The notes under the pieces were generated by a model. It saw only the letters and a program-made list of their open reading frames with translations, did no database searches and had not been told where the DNA came from. Positions 15,818 to 24,610 of a stretch of 64,000 bases of DNA are shown here, piece after piece. Made by a program: the position numbers and the translations under genes. How positions within the stretch are numbered: the first letter of the stretch is position 1; every line of letters begins with the position of its first letter. Source of the DNA: DT-110 sp964342305 (GTDB lineage: Bacteria; Bacteroidota; Bacteroidia; Chitinophagales; Saprospiraceae). The stretch lies in contig CAYFGK010000011.1 of NCBI GenBank assembly GCA_964342305.1, positions 17,726-81,725 of the forward strand, read 5' to 3'.

Positions 15818-16147
15818 ATGGGAGCATCAAAAGCACAACTCTTTACCCCGGCCCAAAATGAAATGGCTGATCTGGCCCGGGCATTAGCCCACCCGGCCCG
15901 GGTCGCCATCCTGCAGCATCTCTTGAAAGTCAACGCCTGTATTGGCGGCGAACTCGTCGACGAGTTGCCCTTGGCGCAACCCACTATCTCCCGCCACCTT
16001 AAAGAACTCAAGGCCGTAGGCCTGATCAAAGGTACTATCGCCGGTAACCGGGTTAATTATTGCATCGACCAAAAACGTTGGTCCGAAGCCCAACAATTGC
16101 TGCAACACTTCTTCTTGCCGATACCCGACGAACATTCCTGCTGTTAA
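15818..16147 (+). CDS. arsR: ArsR family metalloregulator
   Basis: 109-residue winged-helix repressor, first gene of the arsenic operon. LARALAHPARVAILQHL and PTISRHLKELKAVGLIKG are the family DNA-binding core. The usual ELCVCDL metal box is replaced: Cys lies at NACIGGEL, and a Cys pair ends the protein (HSCC). This suggests an As(III) site formed from one N-proximal and two C-terminal thiols (inference). It should repress arsR-arsC-acr3 through the repeats just upstream and release them with arsenite. Confidence 0.92.
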   Translation: MGASKAQLFTPAQNEMADLARALAHPARVAILQHLLKVNACIGGELVDELPLAQPTISRHLKELKAVGLIKGTIAGNRVNYCIDQKRWSEAQQLLQHFFLPIPDEHSCC

Positions 16148-16273
16148 GTTTTCATTAATTCTCCTCCCTCAACTTGGCAATTCTTATTCGTTGATTGTAT
16201 TATTGCGATAAATAAATATTAGATACCTCTTCCTGGAAGAGCATTGCAGAAGCAATGCCAACGCAAATAACAC

Positions 16274-16888
16274 ATGACTACTTTTTTTCCGGAACTTCGG
16301 GAGCGAATTCAGCATTCCTGGTTGGTCAAACCCAATCTGTCGAGCCATCGCAAACAGGCTCTAAACAAACTCAAAACGGCCATCGAGGATAGCCCCGATA
16401 TCACCAACATCGTATTTATCTGCACCCATAATTCCCGCCGGTCACACCTGGCTCAGCTCGCCTGCTTCGCCGCAGCAAACTGGTTCGGCTACGATCAGGT
16501 CACCACTTATTCGGGAGGTACGGAAGCCACTGCATTCCACCCAAATGCGGTTGCTGCTATCGAAGGTGCGGGATTCCAGGTTACCTCCGATGGTGACACC
16601 AATCCGACCTACACCATTCAGCTTGGTCCCGAAGGCCCTGCCTCCAAATGTTTTTCCAAGGTGTATGATCACCCCGACAATCCGTCGGCTAATTTCATAG
16701 CAGTAATGGTGTGTTCCGATGCCGATGAGAATTGCCCCTTCGTTCCGGGTGCCCGCCACCGGATCTCCCTGCCGTACGACGACCCGAAAACAGCAGACAA
16801 TACCCCCGAAGCGGCCGCAATCTACGACCAACGACTCGATCAGATTGCCCGTGAGCTCTTCTGGGTTTTTGATGCGCTCAACAAATAA
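16274..16888 (+). CDS. LMW-phosphatase-like arsenate reductase
   Basis: 204 residues with the low-molecular-weight protein tyrosine phosphatase P-loop CTHNSRRS (Cys50-x5-Arg56), preceded by NIVFI. MVCSDADENCPFVPG and LPYDDPKTAD supply the later Cys and the catalytic Asp loop. About 40 residues precede the P-loop, making it longer than classical ArsC (about 130). Its place between arsR and acr3 (18 bp before acr3) argues for reduction of As(V) to As(III) for export, rather than a signalling phosphatase. Confidence 0.85.
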   Translation: MTTFFPELRERIQHSWLVKPNLSSHRKQALNKLKTAIEDSPDITNIVFICTHNSRRSHLAQLACFAAANWFGYDQVTTYSGGTEATAFHPNAVAAIEGAGFQVTSDGDTNPTYTIQLGPEGPASKCFSKVYDHPDNPSANFIAVMVCSDADENCPFVPGARHRISLPYDDPKTADNTPEAAAIYDQRLDQIARELFWVFDALNK

Positions 16889-16906
16889 CACACAAAAGCA
16901 GAACAG

Positions 16907-17974
16907 ATGAATACTACAGCAGCTGCACCTCCCCGCAAACGCCTGGGATGGCTCGACCGCTATCTAACCCTTTGGATATTTGCCGCAATGGCCATCGGAG
17001 TAGGCCTCGGCGTTCTTTTCCCCCAGATGGCAACCGCCCTGGAATCGTACTCCAGCGGCACGACCAATATCCCCATCGCCATTGGTCTCATCCTGATGAT
17101 GTATCCGCCCCTGGCCAAGGTTGATTACCGCTTATTACCCAAAGTGTTTAGCAACGTAAAGGTCCTGAGCCTCTCCCTCTTCCTCAACTGGATTATCGGC
17201 CCCTTGCTCATGTTCGGACTGGCCATCCTTTTCCTGCGCGATTACCCCGGCTACATGACCGGCCTCATCCTCATTGGTCTGGCCCGCTGCATTGCCATGG
17301 TCATCGTCTGGAACGACCTGGCGGAGGGAAGTCGCGAATACGGGGCTGCCCTGGTGGCCCTGAACAGCCTGTTCCAGGTCTTCTTTTACAGCTTCTACGC
17401 CTGGTTGTTTATCACCTGGCTTCCGCCAAAAATAGGTATGGAGGGTGCGCTGGTGAATATAGGGATCGCAACGGTGGCCGAAAGTGTGCTGATCTACCTC
17501 GGCATTCCCTTTGCCCTGGGCCTGGCCAGCCGCCTGCTGCTGGCGCGTTGGAAAGGAGAAGAATGGTATAAAAATACGTTCATCCCCGCCATTTCGCCCA
17601 TTACGCTGATCGCTTTACTCGCCACCATTGTGCTCATGTTCAGCCTTAAGGGCGATACGATCGTCGAATTACCGCTAGATGTCCTGCGAATCGCCGTACC
17701 CCTGCTCATCTATTTCCTCCTGATGTTTCTGATCAGTTTCTTCACGAGCCGGGCGCTAGGAGCAGATTACCCGCGCACCGCTTCCATTGCCTTTACCGCG
17801 GCCGGCAATAACTTTGAACTGGCCATTGCGGTGGCCATTGCCCTGTTCGGCCTTAGCTCACCTCAGGCATTTACCGGGGTTATTGGTCCGCTGGTCGAGG
17901 TGCCGGCCCTGATCGCTTTGGTCAACGTGTCGTTCTGGCTGCGGAAGAAGTATTATCAGGAAGCTACAGTCTGA
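16907..17974 (+). CDS. acr3: Acr3-type arsenite efflux permease
   Basis: 355 residues with about ten membrane segments, of the bile/arsenite/riboflavin transporter family. GLARCIAMVIVWNDLAEGSR contains the conserved Cys essential for As(III) transport, and ALNSLFQVFFYSFYAW, TAAGNNFELAIAVAIA and GPLVEVPALIALV are family hallmarks. It exports arsenite across the inner membrane and completes the arsR-arsC-acr3 operon. No arsH or arsM is visible next to it. Confidence 0.96.
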   Translation: MNTTAAAPPRKRLGWLDRYLTLWIFAAMAIGVGLGVLFPQMATALESYSSGTTNIPIAIGLILMMYPPLAKVDYRLLPKVFSNVKVLSLSLFLNWIIGPLLMFGLAILFLRDYPGYMTGLILIGLARCIAMVIVWNDLAEGSREYGAALVALNSLFQVFFYSFYAWLFITWLPPKIGMEGALVNIGIATVAESVLIYLGIPFALGLASRLLLARWKGEEWYKNTFIPAISPITLIALLATIVLMFSLKGDTIVELPLDVLRIAVPLLIYFLLMFLISFFTSRALGADYPRTASIAFTAAGNNFELAIAVAIALFGLSSPQAFTGVIGPLVEVPALIALVNVSFWLRKKYYQEATV

Positions 17975-18331
17975 TTTTTATGCTTTCGCAAAAATGGCTG
18001 TACCGGGCAATTAGCTTAGCTGCTTTTGCCGAAAGGCATTCGAACCCTTCTATACCGACAACGAAGTGGTATAATACTCATACCTCAACCTTATCCTGAG
18101 CCTAAACCTGACCCTCATCCAAAACCTTTTGCCGAAAGGCTGGTTACCCTACCGTCCATAATAAGCTATGTTTTTGCCGGCAGCTGTTTACAAAGCAGTT
18201 GCCTGCTTTTTTTACGCCAAATGGCCTCTTCGGGAAGCAGTACAACTTCTGGTTTTTGTCGTTTGGCGACGCCCAGAGGTCCAACAACGAGTTTTCACCT
18301 AAGAACCACTACACCTAAGTACCTTTGCGTC
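17975..18331 (+). other. gene-free gap with three mini-hairpin motifs
   Basis: No gene is evident. It holds mini-hairpin motifs at 17982-17994 (minus), 18024-18037 (plus) and 18127-18140 (plus), the 18-base sequence shared with 5625-5642 at 18053-18070, and a promoter at the right edge. An open frame continues upstream of 18332 but lacks coding character. Confidence 0.7.
18320..18327 (+). promoter_or_regulatory. Bacteroidota -7 box TACCTTTG
   Basis: TACCTTTG matches the Bacteroidota sigma-A -7 consensus TAnnTTTG exactly. It ends 4 bp before the ATG at 18332, so the transcript would start at or next to the start codon (leaderless or nearly so). Confidence 0.5.
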
Positions 18332-20584
18332 ATGGAACTAAAGATAAGATCGACCTTTATACTTGTCCTCCTGGGCCTGTGTTCCTCCCTGTGGGCTCAG
18401 CCAATGCTTACCGACCCTGCTCAGACTGATGAGCAAAACGAGCAGGTTGCCCGCGCCCAGCTGCTGCGAACCACGGGGTCGATCATCATCGATGGTGACC
18501 TCAACGAGGACTCCTGGTTTCAAACTGATCCCGCCACTGACTTCTGGGAATACTTCCCCTCCGATAGCACCCTCAATTCTATCCAGACCGAGGTGTATAT
18601 GACCTTCGACGATAACTACCTTTATATTGGAGCCATCTGTGAATCGGTAGGTGACCAATACGTGGTCAATTCCCTGCGCCGCGACTATTCGGCCGGAGGC
18701 AACGACAACCTGACTTTCCTGATCGATCCCTTTCTCGATAAAACCAATGCCTTTGTATTTGGCATGAATCCCTACGGTGTGATGCGCGAGGCTCTGATCT
18801 CCAATGGCGGACAGAGTGGTCGCGACTGGGACTCCGGCTGGGATAATAAATGGAAGGGAGAGTCAAAGATCCACGATGGCTACTGGTCGTGCGAGATCGC
18901 CATTCCGTTCAGTACCCTGCGGTTTAATCCCGGCACCCAGCGCTGGAATTTCAACGCCTACCGCTTCGATACCCAATCCAATACCCGCTCGACGCTGGTG
19001 CGCATTCCGCAAAACCAGACCATTATGAGCCTGGCTTACATGGATCCCATCGAGTGGTCGGAATCACCCAAACCGCCTAAACGCAATATTTCCATCATTC
19101 CCTTCGCCACGGCCGGAACTACCAAAGACTTCGAAGAGGGGACTCCCGCCGATAATAACTTCGCCATTGGGGCTGATGCCAAAATAGCGGTAACTCCCGG
19201 CCTCAACCTGGATCTTACGGTGAACCCCGACTTCTCGCAGGTCGAAGTTGATCAGCAGGTCATCAACCTGGATCGCTTTGAGGTATTCTTTCCGGAGCGG
19301 CGGCAGTTTTTTCTCGAAAACGCCGACCTCTTTGGCGGATTTGGGGAACAACAGGTCAACCCCTTCTTCTCCCGCCGCATCGGCATCGACCAGGATACCG
19401 CCGGTAATACGGTGCAGGTACCTATATTATATGGAGCCCGGCTCAGTGGCAAACTCGATAATAACTGGCGATTAGGAGTGTTGAATATGCATACCCTGCA
19501 GGATAATGAAGCCGGCCTCCCCGCAGTGAATTACAGCGTTGGTGCCGTACAACGCAAAGTAGGACAGCGGTCGAATATTGGTATGATCTTCGTCAATAAA
19601 CAGGCCTTTGCTCCCGATAATAATGAGACCATGCAGGAGGTAGATGCCTACAACCGCGTCATTGGTTTTGATTACAACCTGAACACCCCCGATAACAAAT
19701 GGACCGGTAAGACCTATTACCACCAGGCCATTACCACGGCGGATAGCCTGAGCGCCTCCGAAAAATTTGCCCACGGAGCCCGCCTGGAATACCGCGTCCG
19801 GGATGTCAGCGTAGAATGGACGCACCGCTGGGTACGTGAAGGCTTTACGCCCGAATTGGGGTTCGTACCACGCCGCAACGTATTCCGGGTCAATCCCCGT
19901 GCCCAATGGTTCTTTTACCCGAAAGGGAGATCCATCAACCGCTGGCAGGTTGGGGCTGAATACAGCTCCTTCTGGAAACCCGAATACGGACAGACCGACC
20001 AACAGGTCCAAACGTTCCTGGAACTCAACTACGAGAACACCTCGGAACTTCGATTCTCCATTCAGAACGACTATACCTACTTATTCAGTGAATTTGATCC
20101 AACCCGAACGGACGCTACCCCACTGGCAGCCGATAAAGACTACCGCTACTCCTCGGTCAGTATGAGCTACCGTTCCGACCAACGCAAGGTATTTTCGTAC
20201 CGGATAAGTCCGCAGGCAGGGCAATTTTTCAATGGCCACCGCTATAGCCTGCGTGGTTCGCTTACGTACCGTTACCAGCCGCTGGGGCAAATTGAAATGA
20301 ACGTAAACTACACCTATATTGACCTGCCTGCCCCCCACGCATCGGCCGGCTTATTCCTGATCGGTCCCCGCATCGATCTGACCTTCAGTAAATCCTTGTT
20401 CTTAACTACTTTCTTGCAGTACAATAGTCAATCGGAAAACATGAACATCAATACGCGCTTTCAGTGGCGTTTTGCTCCGGTTTCCGACTTCTTCCTGGTC
20501 TACACCGACAACTACGACACGTTCGACTGGGGCGTGAAGAACCGGGCGATTGTAGCAAAGGTCACGTACTGGCTGAATCTGTAG
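18332..20584 (+). CDS. DUF5916 protein with CBM9-like N-domain
   Basis: 750 residues. The signal peptide (ELKIRSTFILVLLGLCSSLW|AQ) sets the start at ATG 18332. Residues ~45-250 are a family 9 carbohydrate-binding/DOMON-like domain (IIIDGDLNEDSW, YMTFDDNYLYIGA, IPFSTLRFNP). The rest is a DUF5916 outer-membrane barrel, entered by LTVNPDFSQVEVDQQVINLD and FEVFFPERRQFFLENADLF and ending in long amphipathic strands. Function unknown; an envelope barrel that presents a sugar-binding-like domain is the plausible picture. A paralogue of similar layout lies at 29176-31707. A Bacteroidota promoter sits directly upstream. Confidence 0.88.
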   Translation: MELKIRSTFILVLLGLCSSLWAQPMLTDPAQTDEQNEQVARAQLLRTTGSIIIDGDLNEDSWFQTDPATDFWEYFPSDSTLNSIQTEVYMTFDDNYLYIGAICESVGDQYVVNSLRRDYSAGGNDNLTFLIDPFLDKTNAFVFGMNPYGVMREALISNGGQSGRDWDSGWDNKWKGESKIHDGYWSCEIAIPFSTLRFNPGTQRWNFNAYRFDTQSNTRSTLVRIPQNQTIMSLAYMDPIEWSESPKPPKRNISIIPFATAGTTKDFEEGTPADNNFAIGADAKIAVTPGLNLDLTVNPDFSQVEVDQQVINLDRFEVFFPERRQFFLENADLFGGFGEQQVNPFFSRRIGIDQDTAGNTVQVPILYGARLSGKLDNNWRLGVLNMHTLQDNEAGLPAVNYSVGAVQRKVGQRSNIGMIFVNKQAFAPDNNETMQEVDAYNRVIGFDYNLNTPDNKWTGKTYYHQAITTADSLSASEKFAHGARLEYRVRDVSVEWTHRWVREGFTPELGFVPRRNVFRVNPRAQWFFYPKGRSINRWQVGAEYSSFWKPEYGQTDQQVQTFLELNYENTSELRFSIQNDYTYLFSEFDPTRTDATPLAADKDYRYSSVSMSYRSDQRKVFSYRISPQAGQFFNGHRYSLRGSLTYRYQPLGQIEMNVNYTYIDLPAPHASAGLFLIGPRIDLTFSKSLFLTTFLQYNSQSENMNINTRFQWRFAPVSDFFLVYTDNYDTFDWGVKNRAIVAKVTYWLNL

Positions 20585-20586
20585 AC

Positions 20587-20648
20587 GGATTACGGATTAC
20601 GGATAACGGATTACGGATAACGGATTACGGATAACGGATAACGGATAA
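20587..20648 (+). repeat. 7-bp-period repeat (GGATTAC/GGATAAC)
   Basis: About nine heptads, GGATTAC alternating with GGATAAC, directly after the DUF5916 stop codon. The strict 7-bp period matches the unrelated repeats elsewhere in the window. Confidence 0.85.
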
Positions 20649-20775
20649 GTTTTTCTTTCTATCAGCTTAGTCAAAATAGCAGGGCCAAATATTGTCTGCA
20701 TTCTTGATCAAATCCACCGCAGTTTCGCATCGCAACATGTAAACCGTAAGCCGTGAATCGTGGCCCTTGATCCTC

Positions 20776-20953
20776 GAGTTTCCAATGCTTTGAATTTTGG
20801 GCATTGCTCTTGTCCGCGTAGAGCATTGGGCGTCGGGCATGGAGCGTAGAAAGCCGTGGACCGTGAGTTTCCAATGCTTTGGATTTTGGGCATTGCTCTT
20901 GTCCGCGTAGAGCATTGGGCGTCGGGCATGGAGCGTAGAGAGCCGTGGACCGT
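20776..20953 (+). repeat. 89-bp tandem repeat, two copies
   Basis: Two adjacent 89-bp units (20776-20864 and 20865-20953) differ at only a few positions (for example TTTGAATTTT versus TTTGGATTTT). Each contains GGGCATTGCTCTTGTCCGCG and GAGCATTGGGCGTCGGGCAT and ends in GTGGACCGTGA heptads, which continue to 20974. A diverged inverted copy lies at 15516-15584. With the GGATTAC block it fills the space before moaD. Confidence 0.9.
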
Positions 20954-20975
20954 GAACCGTGGACCGTGGACCGTC

Positions 20976-21218
20976 TCACCCGCCGCTTACCGGCGGAATC
21001 AGCACTACCTCATCGCGCTCGGTTATTTCCTCGGGACCTTCGGCATACTCGTTATTACGGGCAATAGCCAGCGAAGCTAACTTGGTGAGTTCCGGATAAT
21101 CGGCGTATAGTTTTTTACGCAAGTCATCCACCGTAATACCGCTGGGTAATTCCATAATCGTTTCGGAGCCACCGAGAATGTCACGGGCAATCCCGAAAGC
21201 CAGAATAGTGATAGTCAT
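20976..21218 (-). CDS. moaD: MoaD-like molybdopterin synthase sulfur carrier
   Basis: 80-residue ubiquitin-fold carrier (MTITILAFGIARDILGG, then EVVLIPPVSGG). The terminal Gly-Gly is the thiocarboxylated end that delivers sulfur to cyclic pyranopterin in molybdopterin synthase. ATG 21218 is chosen over an in-frame start 8 codons upstream because family members begin directly with the first strand. It lies 7.5 kb from the Moco block and moaE is not next to it, which is unusual. Tandem repeats abut its 3' end and a hairpin element lies upstream. Confidence 0.92.
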   Translation of the reverse strand: MTITILAFGIARDILGGSETIMELPSGITVDDLRKKLYADYPELTKLASLAIARNNEYAEGPEEITERDEVVLIPPVSGG

Positions 21219-21263
21219 ATAGTGTTGTTTAGTTCGTTCCAAGATCAGTGTCTCTATATTAAC

Positions 21264-21446
21264 GTGAAGTTGAGACTGAGTTATTTGCTAAAAGACTGAA
21301 TGTCAAAACCTCACCTTGTATTTGGTACAGGGTACCAGGTAGTTGGAATATAATTAATCCTCGTACCCAATACCTACTACTACGTACCGGGAGGTTGGGC
21401 CTGGATTCTCTTCCATTTAGGTAATAGTCTATGCTCAACCTCCCGG
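21264..21446 (+). repeat. multi-hairpin element, copy B
   Basis: Same layout as copy A (27755-27936): GTGAAGTT ... AACCTCAC (21264-21314), an imperfect middle dyad with GGTACAGGGTACC and CCTACTACTACGTACC, then GGGAGGTTGGGC ... GCTCAACCTCCC (21388-21445). The first-arm mismatch (GTGAAGTT) and loop changes show it is an older copy. Confidence 0.8.
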
Positions 21447-21990
21447 TACTTACCCAAAAAAGGGTAAATCGTGGTGCAAATGTGGATAACTCTGTGTTTT
21501 TCCACATTTTTTGGTATATTACCTGTGCTTACTATTTACTGAGGACCAACCAAGAGTCCTCATCCCATGAACACACTCCTTTTACCCTTCGTTTATTTTG
21601 CTATGTCCTGTTCTGTGCAGGGCCTTATTGCTGTATACAATCGTTAAATAAATGTTAAAATTTCGGCGAGTATACACCTTCTTTTATGCCTAACGTACAC
21701 CTTCTCAAAGGAATCTTACCGTTCTGTTTACCGTTATCGCGGTATTTTATTGGTCCAACTACTCTGAATCCAAACTAAATGAGGGGCCATTTCTAACCTT
21801 AACGAACTGTTACCATCCGGTCACAGCGTTCAAATTCATTGACTTTTATGGGCGAAGGGTCTAGCTTTGCCTCGATTTACAGCGGTATTTCCCCGTTGAG
21901 GGGTCATACTATTTCGTTTGACAACACCTATATACGAAACCCACGGTCAGCTAGCATGCTGGCAATTTAGAACATGTAAATAGTAAGCCA
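21447..21990. other. gene-free AT-richer gap
   Basis: Upstream region of the lytic transglycosylase. A 75-codon frame starting inside the repeat (21431) shows no coding character. TACACCTTCT occurs twice (about 21674 and 21701). No clear promoter box or other element was recognised. Confidence 0.5.
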
Positions 21991-23112
21991 ATGAGACTCC
22001 CATGGACGCTAGGAGTTGTACTGATGTCCATTACACTCAGTACAGCATCTACATCCACACTCGAAAACACCGCGGACCTGACTTCTCCCATTATGTCAAG
22101 CGCCGTGACCGAGGCACAGATAAAAGAACGCCTCGCAACTATCAACCTTCCTCTGGAAGTTGAAGATACAGATGAAGTTGTGCGTCGAATCAACCAGTAT
22201 GTGTTGGCCGGACGTCACGAGACCGAAGCTATCCTTGGTCGCACCATCGCCTTCTTCCCTGTATTTGAACACTACCTGGAATTGCATGGGTTGCCTAAGG
22301 AGATGAAATACCTCCCCATGATCGAATCAGGTTTGCGTCCTACGGTTAAGTCACACGTAGGGGCAGCCGGCATGTGGCAACTGATGGGCATCACCGCCCG
22401 CCACCATGGCCTGCAAGTGAACGACCAGGTCGACGAGCGCTTCGATCCATATAAGTCTACCGAAGCAGCGGTACGCATGTTGAAGTACCTCGACGGTATG
22501 TTTGATGACTGGGCGTTGGTTCTCTCGGCGTATAATGCCGGCCCGGGGCGCATCCAGAATGCGGTTCGGTACGCAGGTTCCAGTGACTATGCGAAAGTAT
22601 ACCCGCACTTGCCACGTGAAACCAAGCGCTACGTACCTGCCTTCGTGGCCGCTGCTTATATCGCCAATTTTTACCACCTGCACCAATTGACACCCTCCGC
22701 AACCTCTTCATTTAGTCAGGATTTGCGGATTCTCACGGTTAAGCAAACCCTCTCGTTTGCCAAGATCGCAGAGATTACCGGACTGAGCTATAAAGACATT
22801 GCAGCCATCAACCCGTCCTACCTGCGAGGATATATACCGCAGAATAGCAAAGGCAACTTCCTGGCACTGCCAGCGACAGCCAGTGTAAAGATGCGGGACT
22901 ATCTGACCAAAGAGGTGAAGGCAAAAGAACAAAATTTGGTACCCACGCTTTACGTGGTGGCTCCGGGCGACAACCTTGAGCAAATTGCCAGGATGTTCCA
23001 TACTACGGAAGAAAAGATCCGCGATTGGAACGGATTGGGTGACCAACCCGTTGTGTTGAATCAGGAGCTCACGCTTTTACTCTCCCGAGCATACCTGATC
23101 AATCGCGCTTAA
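21991..23112 (+). CDS. membrane-bound lytic murein transglycosylase (MltD-like, LysM)
   Basis: 373 residues with a signal peptide (MRLPWTLGVVLMSITLSTAS). The GH23 lytic transglycosylase domain covers about residues 75-230: catalytic Glu in YLPMIESGL, SHVGAAGMWQLM, and LVLSAYNAGPGRIQNAV. Two LysM-type peptidoglycan-binding modules follow: a diverged one (KIAEITGLSYKDIAAINPSY) and a clearer one (YVVAPGDNLEQIARMFHTTE). It cleaves glycan strands, giving 1,6-anhydro-MurNAc ends, during wall turnover. A Rho-independent terminator follows the stop. Confidence 0.93.
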   Translation: MRLPWTLGVVLMSITLSTASTSTLENTADLTSPIMSSAVTEAQIKERLATINLPLEVEDTDEVVRRINQYVLAGRHETEAILGRTIAFFPVFEHYLELHGLPKEMKYLPMIESGLRPTVKSHVGAAGMWQLMGITARHHGLQVNDQVDERFDPYKSTEAAVRMLKYLDGMFDDWALVLSAYNAGPGRIQNAVRYAGSSDYAKVYPHLPRETKRYVPAFVAAAYIANFYHLHQLTPSATSSFSQDLRILTVKQTLSFAKIAEITGLSYKDIAAINPSYLRGYIPQNSKGNFLALPATASVKMRDYLTKEVKAKEQNLVPTLYVVAPGDNLEQIARMFHTTEEKIRDWNGLGDQPVVLNQELTLLLSRAYLINRA

Positions 23113-23145
23113 AAGATACTAGTCAATAAGGAAATTGTACCAAGG

Positions 23146-23177
23146 AAGCTCACCCAAACGGGTGGGCTTTTCTTTTT
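23146..23177 (+). terminator. Rho-independent terminator of the transglycosylase gene
   Basis: Stem AAGCTCACCC / GGGTGGGCTT (one G-T pair), loop AAAC, followed by TTCTTTTT, 33 bp after the stop codon. Confidence 0.85.
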
Positions 23178-23180
23178 AAA

Positions 23181-23232
23181 GTGAGGTTTTGATATTCAGC
23201 TGTTTAGCAAAACACCTTAGCCCAAACCTCAC
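23181..23232 (-). repeat. multi-hairpin element, copy C (first hairpin only, inverted)
   Basis: The reverse complement reads GTGAGGTTTGGGCTAAGGTG, then TTTTGCTAAACAGCTGAAT and AACCTCAC. This matches the first hairpin and its loop in copies A and D. Only this module is present. It lies between two convergent genes. Confidence 0.8.
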
Positions 23233-23238
23233 GTTTTT

Positions 23239-24288
23239 TTAGATCATTCCTCTGCGCTCAAAGTCGTGCACCTGCTCGATCAGTGTTTCGGAAACGGGCC
23301 GGTAGGTCATCCCCAGATCCTCCATCGAATAGGTATTATCGAAGCGCACCGGATAGCCCGCGTTACGCCGGATATAGGACCAGCTGTATCCCCGGAAAGG
23401 ACCCACAGCGTACAGGAGCCATTTCGGCAAAACCCGCCGCGGCAATGGGTATTTCTTGCCAAACTCCGTACGCAGAATGGCTCCCATCTCCAACACCCCC
23501 AGTTCATCGGCGGTGAGTATATGTCGGCCGGATGCTTCGGGATTGAAGGCTGCCCGAATATGGGCCTGGGCTACGTCCCGGACATCCACGATCCCGAAGT
23601 ACAGGTCGGGTACTCCCGACTTAAAATTGCCATTAACCATCGACAACATAAAATCCGTACTGGTGCTATCCGTGCGATTACTCAGCGAAGGTCCCAGTAC
23701 GAACCCCGGTTGCAATGCTACCAGGCTCCACCGATCCTGAGCTTCGGCGAGCGCCCAGGCTTCTTTTTCTGCAATCGTTTTGGAAAAAGTATAGGGTTGA
23801 TTATCCAGATCAGCCCGCAGGTTCCAGTCATCCTCAGTAAACAGGCCATTGGGTTTATCAGCCAATTCTATGGCATCGCCATACACGGCGGCTACACTGG
23901 AAGTCAGCACGACCCGTTGCACGGTCTTCAGTTCATGTACCGTCGCCAGTACATTAAGCGTACCCTTCCGGGCGGGATCCACCAGGTCTTTCCTGGGGTC
24001 CTTCACCTTCAAACGGAAGGGGGACGCGGTATGGATAACAATGGCACAGCCATCCATCGCTTTGTGGAACGAACCATCTTCCAACAGGTCGGCTTCAAAA
24101 AGGCGCAGAGTTCCTTTTTCTTTTTTCGCCAGCTCATAAAGGTGCCCAAACTTTTGCCCCTGCCGCATATCCCGCACCGTTCCGTGCACCGTGTAGCCTC
24201 CCTCCAACAGGTAGCGTACTATCCAGGAAGCTACATAGCCGGAGGCACCGGTTACCAGAACGGGAGCAGAAGAATCAATATCGCCCAT
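23239..24288 (-). CDS. NAD-dependent epimerase/dehydratase (dihydroflavonol-4-reductase-like)
   Basis: 349-residue extended SDR. VLVTGASGYVASWIVRYLLE is the nucleotide-binding loop, with HGTVRD after the second strand typical of NADPH-dependent DFR/CCR-type reductases. VVLTSSVAAVYG gives the catalytic Ser, and YTFSKTIAEKEAW the Tyr and Lys. VDVRDVAQAHIRA is a family hallmark. It probably reduces a ketone or aldehyde; the substrate cannot be read. It stands alone, convergent with the transglycosylase gene, with its promoter in the heptad-repeat gap upstream. Confidence 0.9.
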   Translation of the reverse strand: MGDIDSSAPVLVTGASGYVASWIVRYLLEGGYTVHGTVRDMRQGQKFGHLYELAKKEKGTLRLFEADLLEDGSFHKAMDGCAIVIHTASPFRLKVKDPRKDLVDPARKGTLNVLATVHELKTVQRVVLTSSVAAVYGDAIELADKPNGLFTEDDWNLRADLDNQPYTFSKTIAEKEAWALAEAQDRWSLVALQPGFVLGPSLSNRTDSTSTDFMLSMVNGNFKSGVPDLYFGIVDVRDVAQAHIRAAFNPEASGRHILTADELGVLEMGAILRTEFGKKYPLPRRVLPKWLLYAVGPFRGYSWSYIRRNAGYPVRFDNTYSMEDLGMTYRPVSETLIEQVHDFERRGMI

Positions 24289-24363
24289 ACTCTGATTATT
24301 TTTTAAAATTCATAAAGGACAACGACCCACTCGGTATTCGCTAAGGTACGTAGCCCGTGACCC

Positions 24364-24447
24364 CTGGACCGTGAACCGTGAACCGTGAACCCTGGATCGT
24401 GGACCTTGAACCCTGGACCGTGGACCTTGAACCTTGGACCTTGAACC
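24364..24447 (+). repeat. 7-bp-period repeat, 12 heptads (GTGAACC/GTGGACC)
   Basis: Twelve heptads without one slip: CTGGACC, GTGAACC x3, CTGGATC, GTGGACC, TTGAACC, CTGGACC, GTGGACC, TTGAACC, TTGGACC, TTGAACC. It occupies the intergenic space between the divergent reductase and S41 genes; no gene was found in the 322-bp gap. Confidence 0.9.
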
Positions 24448-24610
24448 TAAAAAAGGCGCATCTGGCCGAAAAGATAGCTGGCTTCACCTGCTCTGCCTGA
24501 AAAAATACCTACTTTTTAGTCTGGTACAGTCCAACAATTCATGATTTGTAAAATTATGGGTTGGCAGGCTATAATAACCGCAAATCGTTTGGTACAAAAT
24601 CAAAACATCT

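Noticed and set aside
18026..18331. Upstream extension of the DUF5916 frame
   Set aside because: A clear signal peptide begins at 18332 and a promoter box lies just before it; the upstream codons run through repeats.
20671..20979. Overlapping minus-strand ORFs of 70-100 codons in three frames
   Set aside because: They are translations of the 89-bp tandem repeat and its flanks; repeated peptide blocks in several frames reflect the repeat and not a gene.
21431..21658. 75-codon plus-strand ORF
   Set aside because: It begins inside the multi-hairpin element and has an unlikely composition; no homology recognised.
1707..24447. CRISPR array among the short repeats
   Set aside because: The repeats are direct heptads or 9-mers without 25-40 bp repeats and unique spacers; no cas genes are present.
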